Shown in pieces: positions 5,768 to 15,654 of a DNA stretch of 21,575 nucleotides (the stretch's first letter is position 1; each line of letters begins with the position of its first letter). The notes under the pieces were generated by a model. The model saw only the letters and a list, made by a program, of their open reading frames with translations, was not told the origin of the DNA and ran no database searches. Location of the stretch: NCBI GenBank assembly GCA_902573045.1, contig CACGIB010000011.1:1-21575 (forward strand), written 5' to 3'. This DNA is from an uncultured Prochlorococcus sp. Its GTDB lineage: Bacteria; Cyanobacteriota; Cyanobacteriia; PCC-6307; Cyanobiaceae. Position numbers and translations under genes: made by a program.

Positions 5768-7777
5768 TTGCAATTGATTTCTGGTATCTCAAAAAAACTA
5801 ATATTTTTTTCTTACCTTTTTATTAATTTTGTACAGCCATCAAAATCAGCTGAATTCTCAAGAATAGATAGTAATATCAATAATCAAAATATTAAATTAA
5901 CTTGGGAAAAAATATCTAATAAAGAAACTTTGTCGTTTCCTTCAAAAAACGTTCTGAGTAATAATTTTGATAACAATACTGACTATGTAAAATCTTTAAA
6001 GAAAAATCAAGATCCCCTTTTTGCTGCTTTAGGCGAAAAGCAAAAAGAGTTAATAATACAAGCTGATAAGCAGTCTGAAATAAATGATGTTATCTATGCA
6101 GAGGGCAATGTATCTGTTTCTTATAGAGGCAAATTTCTTCAAGCCGATAATTTAACATACGACAAATTAAATAAAAAAATTAAAGCTATTGGGAATATAA
6201 CCTTTATATTAGGTGATCAACTATTTAAAGTTTCAGAACTTGAATACAGCTTTATTAGTGAAAAAGGTTATCTATTAGATGTTAAGGGTATTATCAATTC
6301 GAAGTCCTTGATTTATGACTTATCTTCAAATTTCAGCTCATCAGATTATAAAAAGTTAGAGAGTTTAATTGAATTAGAAAAAAAGGAAGTTATCAATACT
6401 CCTGACAAATTACAGAATTGGTTGTTTTTTACAGATAAATTGACTATTGAAGGGGATAAATGGAAAAGTAAGAAGGCTTTCTTTAGTAACGATTTACTTG
6501 AATTAAAACAAGTAAAATTAGTAATTAATTCATTAGAAGTTTTTCCTGGCAATGAAAGACTAAGATTTAAATCCTCATTAAATTATCTAGTACTTGAGGA
6601 AAAAGTATCAATCCCCTTTTGGTTAGGTACTAGAAATTTTGATTTTAATAAGTTTCAACCTGCTAATACATGGAACTTTGGATATGAAAATTTAGAAAAG
6701 GATGGGTATTTTATCGGCAGAAAATTTAACTCTATAGACATATCTGATAAGTTTGTTCTTGATTTAGAACCTCAATTCTTAATTCAACGCTCACTTAAAG
6801 GGTATACAAAAAGTTTTGTAAATAAAGGGGAGTCAATAACTTCAGAGAGGGTTAAGAGAAATGTAAGTTTTGAAGATTATTTTGCTCTTAATTCTCAGAT
6901 AAAAGGAAAAATAAATAATTGGGATTTAGTAATAGATAAAAATTTAAATTCTCTTGATTTTGATAAATTTTCAGATGCATTTAGATTGAAAACTAAATTG
7001 AATAAAGAGATTAATTTTTTAGGTACAAAATGGAATAAAAGCTTTTATGGGATTTATAGAGAGAGGGTTTGGAATGGTTCATTGGGTGAAGCGGAAATTT
7101 ACTCAGGTTATGGTTCAAAATTACAAACAGAAAATACTTGGGTTGTAAATGGTACCAAAAAGAAACAATTATTATCTTTAGGTTTGGCAAAAATTACAGC
7201 TGAGGCTTTAAATACAAAAAATCTTGTAACAAACCAAAAAGGTAACTTATTTTATTCTCTAGACCAGAAATTTCCGATTAGTATTCAAGACCCTAAAAAT
7301 AAATCTATAGATATTTCATATAGGTACATTCCTGAACCAATCACTAAAGGATTAAGTTTCAATACAAGATTAGAGGTATCATATTCTTTCTATGAAGATG
7401 GGGCTCATCAAGAATATGTAGGTTTAGGTATGGGACCCGAATTAACATTGGGTAATTTTAAAAATAAAACTTTTGACTATACTCGTATAAGTCTTTTCCC
7501 TTTTTATAAATTTGATAGTGGAGAAAGTGTTTTTAAGTTTGATCAAAATTATGAGAACTTCACCTTAGACATTTCTTTTGATCAGCAATTGTATGGACCA
7601 ATCATTCTCAAAAGTTTTGGGACTCTAAACTTAACAAATGATTCAGATAATTATGGTGAATTTATAGATTCTAAAATTTCCTTAAATTGGAAAAAAAGAT
7701 CCTATGAATTTGGTATTTTTTATCAACCTCATAATCAAGCAGGAGGAATTTCTTTTAGTCTCTTTGGATTTAAATAG
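5768..7777 (+). CDS. LptD/OstA-like outer-membrane protein, DUF3769 family
   Basis: This 669-residue protein starts at a TTG codon with a plausible signal peptide: a KK-containing n-region, hydrophobic residues 11-22, and cleavage near SKSA-E (residue 28). Residues about 95-170 form an OstA/LptA-type beta-jellyroll repeat (VIYAEGNVSVSYRGKFLQADNLTYD written in part: AEGNVSVSYRGKFLQADNL). The rest is rich in alternating aromatic strands (WNFGYENL, GYFIGRKFNS) ending in a terminal strand GISFSLFGFK, as in outer-membrane barrels ending in Phe or a basic residue. This matches the cyanobacterial DUF3769 family, thought to be the LptD counterpart that inserts lipopolysaccharide. The stop abuts that of convergent leuD with no spacer. 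Confidence 0.8.
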   Translation: MQLISGISKKLIFFSYLFINFVQPSKSAEFSRIDSNINNQNIKLTWEKISNKETLSFPSKNVLSNNFDNNTDYVKSLKKNQDPLFAALGEKQKELIIQADKQSEINDVIYAEGNVSVSYRGKFLQADNLTYDKLNKKIKAIGNITFILGDQLFKVSELEYSFISEKGYLLDVKGIINSKSLIYDLSSNFSSSDYKKLESLIELEKKEVINTPDKLQNWLFFTDKLTIEGDKWKSKKAFFSNDLLELKQVKLVINSLEVFPGNERLRFKSSLNYLVLEEKVSIPFWLGTRNFDFNKFQPANTWNFGYENLEKDGYFIGRKFNSIDISDKFVLDLEPQFLIQRSLKGYTKSFVNKGESITSERVKRNVSFEDYFALNSQIKGKINNWDLVIDKNLNSLDFDKFSDAFRLKTKLNKEINFLGTKWNKSFYGIYRERVWNGSLGEAEIYSGYGSKLQTENTWVVNGTKKKQLLSLGLAKITAEALNTKNLVTNQKGNLFYSLDQKFPISIQDPKNKSIDISYRYIPEPITKGLSFNTRLEVSYSFYEDGAHQEYVGLGMGPELTLGNFKNKTFDYTRISLFPFYKFDSGESVFKFDQNYENFTLDISFDQQLYGPIILKSFGTLNLTNDSDNYGEFIDSKISLNWKKRSYEFGIFYQPHNQAGGISFSLFGFK

Positions 7778-8401
7778 CTATAACAAATTGGTATTAAATT
7801 TTATATAAGGTAATTGGTTAAATTTATTTTCTATTAAATTTTCATTCTCAAGTAGTGTTGCAGTAGCATCCCATTCTCCCGATAAAAACATTTTTCTTGA
7901 GCTTTCCTTAATCTCAAGATTTAAATTTAAATCTTTTGATTTTGCTAAGGAATTTTTCAGATCAATTTCTAAAAATAAAAATTGATTATCGCAATAGTTT
8001 TGTATTTCTTCTATTGATCCTTTAGGTAACGTAAAACATGGAATTCCTATCGCAATACAGTTGCTATAAAAAATGTCAGCGAAACTCTCCCCTATGATTG
8101 ATTTTATACCCCATCTCATAAGTGCTTGAGGGGCATGTTCTCTGCTGGAACCACATCCAAAATTGCTATTAACTACTAGTATTGAGGCATTTTTGTTTTC
8201 TTCAAGATCAAAAGGATGCGTTCCTTTTAAAGTTTTTCTGTCGTCTTCAAAAACAGATTCACCCAATGAATCAAAGTTAATACACTTCAAAAAACGCGCT
8301 GGGATTATGCGATCTGTATCAATGTCGTTACCAATCAATGAGATACATTGCCCATTTATATTTGAAATTTTTCCAATTGGTGGGTTAAACTCTGATTTCA
8401 T
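7778..8401 (-). CDS. leuD: 3-isopropylmalate dehydratase small subunit
   Basis: This 207-residue subunit pairs with LeuC to isomerise 2-isopropylmalate to 3-isopropylmalate in leucine synthesis. The family motifs GNDIDTDRIIPARFLK (residues 24-39) and NSNFGCGSSREHAPQAL are intact, and the swivel-domain length is normal. Its ATG overlaps the leuC TGA by one base (TGATG), which favours translational coupling. The stop codon touches that of the convergent DUF3769 gene. Confidence 0.97.
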   Translation of the reverse strand: MKSEFNPPIGKISNINGQCISLIGNDIDTDRIIPARFLKCINFDSLGESVFEDDRKTLKGTHPFDLEENKNASILVVNSNFGCGSSREHAPQALMRWGIKSIIGESFADIFYSNCIAIGIPCFTLPKGSIEEIQNYCDNQFLFLEIDLKNSLAKSKDLNLNLEIKESSRKMFLSGEWDATATLLENENLIENKFNQLPYIKFNTNLL

Positions 8402-9807
8402 CAGTTAATAAATTCTCTAACATCACTGACTTTGCCACTAATTGCAGCAGCAGCAACCATTGCTGGACTCATGAGAAGTGTTCTTCCTCTAGGAGATCCT
8501 TGCCTACCCTTGAAATTTCTATTACTAGAACTCGCACTAACTTGATTACCTATTAGCTTATCTGAATTCATTGCTAAGCACATTGAGCAGCCAGGCTCTC
8601 TCCATTGAAATCCAGAATCCTTAAATATCTGATCAATACCTTCTTGTTTTGCTTCAGTGGCCACTTTTTCTGAACCGGGTACAACAAATGCTTTGACATT
8701 CTTGGATACTTTTTTATCTTTTAATACATTAGCTGCAACTCTTAAGTCACTGATTCTTCCATTTGTGCAACTACCTATGAAACAAACGTCTACAGGAGTA
8801 TCTTTTATTGATTGTCCAGGCTTGAAACTCATATATTCATAAGCCTCTTTTGCCACTAATTTATCATTTGGAGATAAGTCATCTAAAAGAGGAATTTGCT
8901 GATTAATGCTTATACTTTGGCCGGGAGTAATTCCCCAGGTTACAGTTGGTTCTACTTTAGAAGCATCTATTTTAATTACATCATCATAAATTGAATTTTT
9001 ATGGCTTTTTAATGATTTCCACCATTTGAGTGCTTTATCCCAATGCTCATTTTTTGGAGCACATAATTTATCTTTAATGTAACTAAAGGTCTTTTCATCA
9101 GGGTTAATGTAACCGCATCTTGCTCCTCCTTCGATAGACATATTGCATATCGTCATCCTTTCTTCCATTGATAATTTATCTATCGCGGGCCCTGCGAATT
9201 CATATGCGAAACCTACTCCTGCCTTTACACCAAGTTTATTAATGATATGAAGTACTAAATCCTTAGCGTAAACACCCTTAGACAATTTATTGTTACACCA
9301 AATCTGCCTAACTTTCAATTTGTTCATGGTTATGGTTTGGGTCGCGAGAACATCTCTTACTTGACTTGTACCTATCCCAAAAGCAATTGAACCAAAAGCT
9401 CCATGAGTTGAAGTATGAGAATCTCCGCAAGCGATTGTCATTCCTGGCTGAGTTAGCCCTAATTCTGGTGCTACTACATGAACTATTCCTTGATTACCAC
9501 TACCAATATTAAAAAATCTTATTTTATGTTCTAAGCAATTCTTCTCAAGCGTTTCAATCATCTGTTCAGCGAGATTATCTTTGAAAGGCCTGCTCTGATT
9601 ATCTGTTGGCACAATATGATCAACAGTAGCAACAGTTCTATTAGGGAATCTTACTTTTAAGTTTTTGTCCTTTAAAGCACCAAATGCTTGAGGACTCGTC
9701 ACTTCATGGATAAGATGAAGACCAATAAATATTTGATCGGATCCTCCAGGAAGACTTGAAACTTTATGTAAATCCCAAACTTTATCAAATAGGGTGTCTT
9801 GACTCAA
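8401..9807 (-). CDS. leuC: 3-isopropylmalate dehydratase large subunit
   Basis: This 468-residue aconitase-family subunit carries the 4Fe-4S cluster of isopropylmalate isomerase. Cluster ligands are visible at Cys347 (GSCTNGR), Cys407 and Cys410 (GCSMC). Other family motifs include VDHIVPT (62-68), [15 protein letters not shown] (126-140) and the C-terminal [13 protein letters not shown] segment. Length is standard for the leucine-specific enzyme. It sits 13 bp downstream of cinA and overlaps leuD by one base, within a glyA-cinA-leuC-leuD run on the minus strand. Confidence 0.97.
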   Translation of the reverse strand: MSQDTLFDKVWDLHKVSSLPGGSDQIFIGLHLIHEVTSPQAFGALKDKNLKVRFPNRTVATVDHIVPTDNQSRPFKDNLAEQMIETLEKNCLEHKIRFFNIGSGNQGIVHVVAPELGLTQPGMTIACGDSHTSTHGAFGSIAFGIGTSQVRDVLATQTITMNKLKVRQIWCNNKLSKGVYAKDLVLHIINKLGVKAGVGFAYEFAGPAIDKLSMEERMTICNMSIEGGARCGYINPDEKTFSYIKDKLCAPKNEHWDKALKWWKSLKSHKNSIYDDVIKIDASKVEPTVTWGITPGQSISINQQIPLLDDLSPNDKLVAKEAYEYMSFKPGQSIKDTPVDVCFIGSCTNGRISDLRVAANVLKDKKVSKNVKAFVVPGSEKVATEAKQEGIDQIFKDSGFQWREPGCSMCLAMNSDKLIGNQVSASSSNRNFKGRQGSPRGRTLLMSPAMVAAAAISGKVSDVREFIN

Positions 9808-9820
9808 TTTGTAAAAATAG

Positions 9821-11095
9821 TTACTTACTATTCGATAATAGGATTAATCTGAGGCTGTTCAAACACACATTTACACTTAGTGTTTGAATTTCGATTCTAT
9901 TTCGGGTTGAGTTAAATAGTTTTTTTATATTAGTTATATGATTATTCGGTCCTGAGATTGAGATATGGACAAGTCCAACTGGTTTATCTTGACTGCCTCC
10001 GTTAGGACCAGCTATTCCACTAATTGCTATTGCCCAATCTGCTCCTAATTTCTCTTTTACATTCACTGCCATGGCCTCACAAACTTCTTCAGAAACTGCT
10101 CCATATTTTGTAAGCTTTTCTTCTGAAATATTTAATAGTGAATTTTTTAACTTATTACTATAGGAAACAATACTACCTTGAAAAACTTGAGATGAGCCTG
10201 ATATTGATGTTAGTGATGAAGATAGAAGGCCTCCGGTACAGGATTCAGCAAAAACAATAGTTTGGTTCCTTTTGGTTAATTCTTTTATTAGAACGCTAGG
10301 AAGAGTATCATTATCTTCTCCAAAAATAAACTTTGAAAAATCTTTTTTTAATTTTTCTTTTACAGGTTTTATTATATTTTTTGCTTCTAGGTCATTTTTT
10401 GCTCGAGCTGTGATTCTGAGTTTGACCTCTCCTAAGTTTGCATATGGAGCAACAGTCGGGTTTTTAAGATTTAAAAGATCGTTAATTTTTTCTGCAACGC
10501 TAGATTCTCCAATGCCTGCAAATTTAAGAGTATTTGAAAAAAAGGAATAACTATCTGAAAATTTGGTTTTAATGAAATCATACGCCGTTTCTTCCCACAT
10601 AGTTTTCATTTCACTTGGGACTCCTGGGAAAGTAAGAATAGTAAATCCTTTTACTGGTTCCCAAATCATTCCTGGGGCAGTGCCTCTAGGGTTATTAATT
10701 ATTTGTGCATTTTTTGGAAATAAACATTGTTTCCTTAAGCTAGAGTAATCGTCCTGAAGCTTTGAACTTGAAAGTTTTTGTTTAATTTCATCCCATAAAT
10801 GCGGTCTTTCACAAAGAGATGCATTAAAGGATTTAGCTATTGCTTCAGTAGTTAAATCATCTGGGGTGGGCCCTAAGCCTCCCGTTGTTATTAGAAGATT
10901 ACTTCTTTTTGATATTTCTTGAATTAATTTTATAATTCGATCACAATTATCACCTATAGTTGATTGCCTAAAGTGATTTAATCCTAATTGAGATAACTGC
11001 TCAGAAATCCATTGCGCATTTGTATTAACAATATTCCCTAAAAGTAGCTCTGTTCCAATAGAAAGAATTTCAACTCCTTTGGAATTAGGACTCAT
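9821..11095 (-). CDS. cinA: CinA-family protein (NMN deamidase/ADP-ribose pyrophosphatase)
   Basis: This 424-residue two-domain protein has an N-terminal molybdopterin-binding-like (COG1058) domain with [19 protein letters not shown] and the loop [11 protein letters not shown] (residues 70-80). The C-terminal NMN-deamidase domain carries [20 protein letters not shown] (from about residue 282) and [11 protein letters not shown]. In other bacteria the C-terminal domain converts nicotinamide mononucleotide to nicotinate mononucleotide, recycling NAD; the N-terminal domain hydrolyses ADP-ribose. The name refers to competence induction in other species and implies nothing about competence here. 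The start overlaps the glyA stop by 4 bp (ATGA), so translation is probably coupled. Confidence 0.93.
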   Translation of the reverse strand: MSPNSKGVEILSIGTELLLGNIVNTNAQWISEQLSQLGLNHFRQSTIGDNCDRIIKLIQEISKRSNLLITTGGLGPTPDDLTTEAIAKSFNASLCERPHLWDEIKQKLSSSKLQDDYSSLRKQCLFPKNAQIINNPRGTAPGMIWEPVKGFTILTFPGVPSEMKTMWEETAYDFIKTKFSDSYSFFSNTLKFAGIGESSVAEKINDLLNLKNPTVAPYANLGEVKLRITARAKNDLEAKNIIKPVKEKLKKDFSKFIFGEDNDTLPSVLIKELTKRNQTIVFAESCTGGLLSSSLTSISGSSQVFQGSIVSYSNKLKNSLLNISEEKLTKYGAVSEEVCEAMAVNVKEKLGADWAIAISGIAGPNGGSQDKPVGLVHISISGPNNHITNIKKLFNSTRNRIEIQTLSVNVCLNSLRLILLSNSK

Positions 11096-12363
11096 TTAAT
11101 TGATACTTCAAGTTTGCCTTCATAGAGAGGAAAACGATTACATAATGATGATACTCTCTCTTTACATTGACTTTCAATTAGTGAATCATTTGGGTTAAGT
11201 AATCTATCAGCAATAATTTCGCCAACTTCAGAAAAAGCATCCTCATTAAAGCCTCTAGTAGTTAAAGCGGCAGTTCCCAATCTTAGACCGCTGGTCACAA
11301 AAGGTGATTCAGGGTCAAATGGAACAGTATTTTTATTCGCAGTGATATTCACTTCACTTACGAGCAAGTCAGCAATTTTTCCAGTCATATTGATACTTCT
11401 TAAATCGAGTAAAACAATATGGTTATCAGTGCCTCCACTCACGATATTGATTCCTCTATTTATTAAAGTTGAAGCTAGAACTTTGGCATTTTTTATCACT
11501 TGTTGGGAATAATTAACGAAATCTGGCTGCAAGGCTTCTCCAAATGCAACTGCTTTAGCGGCAATAATATGTTCTAGGGGTCCGCCCTGAGTTCCAGGGA
11601 AAACAGATTTATCAAATTTCTTTCCAAATTCTGCATCTTTACACAAGATAAGTCCCCCTCTAGGTCCTCTTAATGTTTTATGAGTAGTTGTAGTTACTAC
11701 ATCACAATAAGGTATTGGGTTGGGATGAAGTTTACTTGCCACAAGACCGGCGATGTGTGCAATATCAGCCATTAAGAATGCACCAACTTCATCAGCAATA
11801 TTTCTAAATGATTCAAAATCGATTGTTCTTGGATACGCAGAATATCCGCATATGATTAATTTTGGTTTTGTTTCAACTGCTATCTCTCTTATCTCATCAA
11901 AATTTAATTCACTAGTTTCTTTATTTACACCGTAGTGAACTGCATTGAACCACTTGCCACTCATATTTACTGGAGATCCATGAGTTAGGTGTCCACCGTG
12001 AGATAAATCCATCCCCATGATTGTGTCGCCAGGTTTAAGAAGACTTAGGAAAACAGCAGCGTTTGCCTGTGCTCCACTATGGGGCTGAACATTAGCCCAA
12101 TTTGCATTAAATAATTTTTTTGCTCTTTGAATAGCTAATTCTTCGATTTCATCAACAAATTCACATCCCCCGTAATATCTTTTTTGAGGTAATCCCTCGG
12201 CATATTTATTTGTAAGGACAGATCCTTGAGCCTGCATGACGGCAATTGATGCGAAATTTTCACTTGCGATTAACTCAAGATGAGTTTCCTGTCTATTTTT
12301 TTCAGATTTGATAAAGTTTGATATTACTGGATCACTTTCTTTAAGATTTTGAAGGATATTCAT
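11092..12363 (-). CDS. glyA: Serine hydroxymethyltransferase
   Basis: This 423-residue PLP enzyme interconverts serine and glycine and loads one-carbon units onto tetrahydrofolate, producing the methylene-THF that ThyX consumes and feeding the formyl pool used by PurH. The PLP-binding lysine is Lys229 in [40 protein letters not shown] and HSGAQAN are also intact. It is the first protein gene of the glyA-cinA-leuC-leuD run, 77 bp downstream of tRNA-Arg on the same strand, and overlaps cinA by 4 bp. Confidence 0.97.
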   Translation of the reverse strand: MNILQNLKESDPVISNFIKSEKNRQETHLELIASENFASIAVMQAQGSVLTNKYAEGLPQKRYYGGCEFVDEIEELAIQRAKKLFNANWANVQPHSGAQANAAVFLSLLKPGDTIMGMDLSHGGHLTHGSPVNMSGKWFNAVHYGVNKETSELNFDEIREIAVETKPKLIICGYSAYPRTIDFESFRNIADEVGAFLMADIAHIAGLVASKLHPNPIPYCDVVTTTTHKTLRGPRGGLILCKDAEFGKKFDKSVFPGTQGGPLEHIIAAKAVAFGEALQPDFVNYSQQVIKNAKVLASTLINRGINIVSGGTDNHIVLLDLRSINMTGKIADLLVSEVNITANKNTVPFDPESPFVTSGLRLGTAALTTRGFNEDAFSEVGEIIADRLLNPNDSLIESQCKERVSSLCNRFPLYEGKLEVSIK

Positions 12364-12440
12364 TGAATTTGATAAGTAATACCCACAATATAGACGATAT
12401 TTTTTAGAAAAATATAAAAAGAATATTTCAGAATTTTAAA

Positions 12441-12514
12441 CGCGCCTGGAGAGATTCGAACTCCCGACACCCTGATCCGTAGTCAGGTGCTCTAATCCAC
12501 TGAGCTACAGGCGC
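12441..12514 (-). tRNA. tRNA-Arg (ACG anticodon)
   Basis: The minus strand folds as a complete 74-nt tRNA. The acceptor stem pairs GCGCCTG (12514-12508) with CAGGCGC (12448-12442), discriminator G at 12441. The D arm contains AGCTCAGTGGATTAGAGC. The anticodon stem CCTGA/TCAGG holds the loop CTACGGA with anticodon ACG, and the T arm contains GTTCGAATC. CCA is not encoded. The anticodon A34 would be read as inosine to decode CGU, CGC and CGA, requiring a TadA deaminase. Confidence 0.97.
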
Positions 12515-12524
12515 ATAATTATGT

Positions 12525-12554
12525 AATATCTCTGTTTCAGGGTCTCTTAGTCAA
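12525..12554 (-). promoter_or_regulatory. Promoter of tRNA-Arg
   Basis: On the minus strand TTGACT (complement of 12549-12554; five of six of the -35 consensus) is separated by 18 bp from GATATT (complement of 12525-12530; four of six of the -10 consensus). The -10 ends 10 bp before the tRNA 5' end. The element faces away from the plus-strand gene at 12571 and lies within its upstream region. Confidence 0.55.
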
Positions 12555-12570
12555 CTAGATATCGGGTAAA

Positions 12571-12852
12571 ATGACTATTATTAACAATCCAATTATTAAT
12601 ATGCCTATAAAGTGGTACGGAAATGGTGACTTAGAAGATCCTATCTATAAACATTTTTCTCGAATAGTAAATTTTGTTATACATTGTATGATATTTACTG
12701 CAATTGTAAGTGGCACATGGCTTTTAAAAGAAATTAAATATGAAATAACTTTTTTTAATAATTTTGCAATTTTATGGTCAGTTCTTTTGGCCTCCCATTT
12801 ATTTTTCGTAATTATAAAAAAACCTAAAGACACTTCAAAACAATCATCTTAA
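12571..12852 (+). CDS. Small two-helix membrane protein, unknown function
   Basis: The 93-residue protein has a polar N-terminus with MPIKWYGNGDLEDPIYKHFS, two predicted membrane helices (about residues 31-52 and 61-82) joined by a short basic/acidic hairpin (KEIKYE), and a basic, lysine/serine-rich tail. I do not recognise the family. Codon pattern and position support it being real: it begins 56 bp from the tRNA-Arg gene and ends 14 bp before the ATG of the DUF3181 gene on the same strand. The opposite-strand frame at 12645-12833 is a shadow. Confidence 0.7.
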   Translation: MTIINNPIINMPIKWYGNGDLEDPIYKHFSRIVNFVIHCMIFTAIVSGTWLLKEIKYEITFFNNFAILWSVLLASHLFFVIIKKPKDTSKQSS

Positions 12853-12866
12853 ATCAATTGGTATTT

Positions 12867-13157
12867 ATGAACTCTCAGATTCGAATAAGTGACCTAGAAA
12901 ATATTATTTCAGAAAAGGTTTTTATAAAAATAGAAAAGTGGAATTTGTATCTTGGAGATGCTGGCCTAGCTAGAAATCTTGCTATTGAATGTATAAGCAA
13001 TAAAGATCAAAGGCCATTGGAGGCTGCAAAAATAAGTTTGAAAGCAATAAATGTAAAAGTAGGGGATGGTGCTAATAGTATTCCACTTATTAATTTAATA
13101 ACTAGTTCACAAATTCTAGAATTAGAGGAGATTTTGGAAAGTTTTTTTGAAAACTAA
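12867..13157 (+). CDS. DUF3181 family protein
   Basis: This 96-residue soluble, mostly helical protein has RISDLENIISEKVFIKIEKW, LYLGDAGLARNLAIEC and a C-terminal acidic helix, ILELEEILESFFEN. These match the cyanobacterial DUF3181 family, whose function is unknown. I place the start at the ATG at 12867 rather than the in-frame TTG at 12858, because the three extra residues (MVF) add nothing recognisable and an ATG is present. It is likely co-transcribed with the two-helix membrane protein just upstream and converges on murJ with 24 bp between stops. Confidence 0.8.
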   Translation: MNSQIRISDLENIISEKVFIKIEKWNLYLGDAGLARNLAIECISNKDQRPLEAAKISLKAINVKVGDGANSIPLINLITSSQILELEEILESFFEN

Positions 13158-13181
13158 ATCTTTTTTTTATAAACTTTAAAT

Positions 13182-14705
13182 TTATTTACTTTCAAGTATT
13201 TTGTAAGTAAATAATAAATTATAAAATTCTTCCAGATTTGAATTGGCGTAATTCTTAGTTTTAAGAATAGTCAAACAAAATGTGCTATCTATAAAGGCGG
13301 CTAGTGACATAAGGCTGATTTTCCTCAATAAATCCAAGTTAGGCAAATGGATATTTTCATTTTTCAGATTTAAAGAAAGCAAAATGCAAACCATAAAATT
13401 GACTATTACTGAAGATAAAATTATTCCTACAACTCCGAAATTATATGGAGAAAGATTCCCAAAATTCTTTATTGGGGCACCAATTAAAAACCAATCAAAA
13501 AAAATGTTAAATAATATCCCTGCAAGTGAAGACTTAAAAGGGAAATTTGTTTTCTCTATTGAATAGTAAGTTCTAACTAATAAATCTCTATAAAGATAAA
13601 AAGGTATGCCAACTGCATAAGCAATTAATATATTCTTTACTTTTAAAGCTGCTGAATAATCAAAAGATCCTCTTTGAAAGACTAATTGTACGATTTGATT
13701 ATTGAATGTTATGAAAAATCCTGTTAAAAAAATAGCTGTCAAGAAACAGTACTCTATCCCAGATATCAATTTTTTTTGGAGACCTCTATCGTCTTTATCA
13801 CTTCTCAATTTAGAGAATTTTGGAAGTAATGGCAAAATCAAAGAATTAGATAATATGCCTAATGGGGCTTGTATAAGAAAGTTTCCGTAAGCTAATCCAG
13901 ATGCTGCGCCTTGAAAACTTGAAGCAAAAAACATATCGATAAAAACATTAATTTGACTTAGACCTGATGAGAGAGATGCTGGAATAATTAGTTTAAAAAT
14001 CCTCTTCTCTTCATCTTTAAATAAATTGGAGGTTGACTCTAATCTCAAGAGACCAATTTTATTTATTTCCGAAATTTGAACAAGAAACTGAATTAAAGTT
14101 CCAGTCAAAGTTGCAAAAGCTAGTAATCCCGTATAAGTAAAGAAATGAGAAGATGTATTTTCTTTATCGAAAATCCAACTAAACAAAATAAAAAAAATAG
14201 TAGTTAAGCTTGTTATTGCTGGACTTATGCTTGATAAAAAGAATTTTTTTTGGGAATTTAAGGCGCCAAAGCTTAACCCTATGAAGCCGGATAAAGGGAT
14301 ACAAGGTGTAAGTATTTGTAATTGGTAAGTTGCAATAGATTTAGCTTCCGAACTTAAATTCGGGGCTAATAATTCAATCAATACATTGGATTTCGAGTAA
14401 ATCAATATGGCTAAAATAAATAATAATATTGAAAGTTTTATGCTTACTTGAGTTAAAACAATCCCTCCATTTTTTTTGTTAAGCGGAGTTAAAACTGCAA
14501 CGACTGCGTTATGTAAGGGACCATTAATTCCTCCGATTATTATTAGCAAAAAACCAGGAATTATATAGGCATAATTAAACGCGTCGTATGTTACTCCAAC
14601 ACCAAAAGCAGCAGCTATGAATATTTGTCTTATACATCCAGCTAATTTACTTAGACTAGTACCAAATGAAATTGAAAAAACATTATTTTTTAAAAATGAA
14701 TGCAT
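13182..14705 (-). CDS. murJ: Lipid II flippase MurJ (MviN)
   Basis: This 507-residue multi-pass membrane protein has about 14 hydrophobic helices. Its N-terminus (FSISFGTSLSKLAGCIRQIFIAAAFGVG in part: TSLSKLAGCIRQIFIAAAFG) carries the MurJ pattern of a conserved Arg in helix 1, followed by DAFNYAYIIPGFL. It moves lipid II across the cytoplasmic membrane for peptidoglycan assembly. Charged residues inside the membrane helices near the N-terminus agree with the MOP-superfamily transport cavity. It is divergent from sfsA with 69 bp between starts, and it converges on the DUF3181 gene. Confidence 0.93.
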   Translation of the reverse strand: MHSFLKNNVFSISFGTSLSKLAGCIRQIFIAAAFGVGVTYDAFNYAYIIPGFLLIIIGGINGPLHNAVVAVLTPLNKKNGGIVLTQVSIKLSILLFILAILIYSKSNVLIELLAPNLSSEAKSIATYQLQILTPCIPLSGFIGLSFGALNSQKKFFLSSISPAITSLTTIFFILFSWIFDKENTSSHFFTYTGLLAFATLTGTLIQFLVQISEINKIGLLRLESTSNLFKDEEKRIFKLIIPASLSSGLSQINVFIDMFFASSFQGAASGLAYGNFLIQAPLGILSNSLILPLLPKFSKLRSDKDDRGLQKKLISGIEYCFLTAIFLTGFFITFNNQIVQLVFQRGSFDYSAALKVKNILIAYAVGIPFYLYRDLLVRTYYSIEKTNFPFKSSLAGILFNIFFDWFLIGAPIKNFGNLSPYNFGVVGIILSSVIVNFMVCILLSLNLKNENIHLPNLDLLRKISLMSLAAFIDSTFCLTILKTKNYANSNLEEFYNLLFTYKILESK

Positions 14706-14774
14706 TTGGATTTGTCTAAATTTTCAAGAAGTTTAAGTTTCAATTATATTTGATTTTTAACTAACAGCATATTT

Positions 14775-15527
14775 ATGAATGATCGGATAATTGAATTTGA
14801 TCCATTACTTGAAGGGGTTTTAATCAAAAGGTATAAAAGGTTTCTTGCAGATATTAAATTAAAGAGTGGAGAGGTAGTAACTGCTCATTGTGCTAACACA
14901 GGCCCAATGAAGGGACTTTTGAGTGAGGGAGCAAAAGTAAGAATAAGTGTTTCCCTTTCTCCAAAGAGAAAATTACCTTTTACTTGGGAACAAATATGTG
15001 TTTTTAATGCAAAAAATGAGGAGGTTTGGGTAGGTATTAATACACTATTTGCAAACAAGTTAATCAAAAAGGTTATTGAGAAAAATCTGCTAATAGAAAC
15101 AATAGGTGAAATAGAAACAATCAAATCTGAAGTTCCCTATGGAAAAGATAAAAAAAGCAGAATTGACTTTTTTTTAACCCCAAAATCTTCAAATCCTGAT
15201 AAACGTAACATTTACATAGAGGTTAAAAATACGACTTGGATTAAAGAAAATGTAGCTCTATTCCCAGATACAGTAACGAAAAGAGGACAAAAACACCTGC
15301 TGGAATTAAAAGGACTAATTCCTGAAAGTAAAAGTGTTTTAGTGCCTTGTATTACCAGAAAAGATGCTGATTTTTTTGCTCCTGGAGATGAAGCAGATCC
15401 ATTGTACGGCAAGCTTTTTAGGGAATCTTCAAGTGCAGGTATGATAACTATCCCTTGTTCGTTTATCTTTCATAAAGACCACGTATCATGGAAAGGAATT
15501 AAACCGTTGAAAAAAATAAAATCTTGA
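14775..15527 (+). CDS. sfsA: SfsA family protein (sugar fermentation stimulation homologue)
   Basis: This 250-residue protein has the complete SfsA layout. An N-terminal OB-like domain includes [20 protein letters not shown] and [14 protein letters not shown] nuclease-like core contains [16 protein letters not shown] and [10 protein letters not shown], with Asp and Glu-X-Lys as in PD-(D/E)XK folds, and [15 protein letters not shown] is also conserved. SfsA was named in E. coli for an effect on maltose use and binds DNA there; its function in cyanobacteria is not established. A candidate -10 (TATATT, near 14744) lies in the 69-bp spacer from divergent murJ. Confidence 0.92.
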   Translation: MNDRIIEFDPLLEGVLIKRYKRFLADIKLKSGEVVTAHCANTGPMKGLLSEGAKVRISVSLSPKRKLPFTWEQICVFNAKNEEVWVGINTLFANKLIKKVIEKNLLIETIGEIETIKSEVPYGKDKKSRIDFFLTPKSSNPDKRNIYIEVKNTTWIKENVALFPDTVTKRGQKHLLELKGLIPESKSVLVPCITRKDADFFAPGDEADPLYGKLFRESSSAGMITIPCSFIFHKDHVSWKGIKPLKKIKS

Positions 15528-15534
15528 TAATTTG

Positions 15535-15563
15535 AAATTTGAAAAAAAAAATTTTTTAAATTT
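15535..15563. repeat. A/T-only inverted repeat between sfsA and amt1
   Basis: AAATTT, G, ten A residues, then TTTTTT and AAATTT give two 12-base arms with one extra base and a short A loop. It starts 8 bp after the sfsA stop and ends 36 bp before the NtcA site of amt1. It might be a weak terminator for sfsA or a curved upstream element for amt1. The composition is extreme even for this genome. Confidence 0.4.
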
Positions 15564-15598
15564 AACAGATATGGTTTTAAGATGCAACTATAAAATTG

Positions 15599-15641
15599 GT
15601 AACAACGACTACTAGACACTAATAAGTTTTTTGAGCAAAAT
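15599..15641 (+). promoter_or_regulatory. NtcA-activated promoter of amt1
   Basis: GTA (15599-15601), eight bases, TAC (15610-15612) is a perfect GTA-N8-TAC NtcA operator. A -10-like CAAAAT (15636-15641) follows after 23 bp, within the 22-23 bp spacing of class II NtcA promoters, in which the NtcA site replaces the -35 box. The start of transcription should be near 15648, giving a leader of about 48 nt. NtcA control of ammonium transporters is established in cyanobacteria. Confidence 0.85.
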
Positions 15642-15654
15642 TGAATATGAAAGG

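Noticed and set aside
8163..8408. 81-codon plus-strand frame antisense to leuD
   Set aside because: Shadow of leuD; the serine- and phenylalanine-rich composition is what the complement of the leuD codons produces.
12858..12866. TTG as the start of the DUF3181 gene
   Set aside because: It adds only three residues ahead of an in-frame ATG and has no ribosome-binding site supporting it.
13282..13566. 94-codon plus-strand frame antisense to murJ (also 10272-10550 in cinA and 14885-15124 in sfsA)
   Set aside because: All lie wholly inside well-supported genes on the other strand and have no promoter, start context or recognisable domain.
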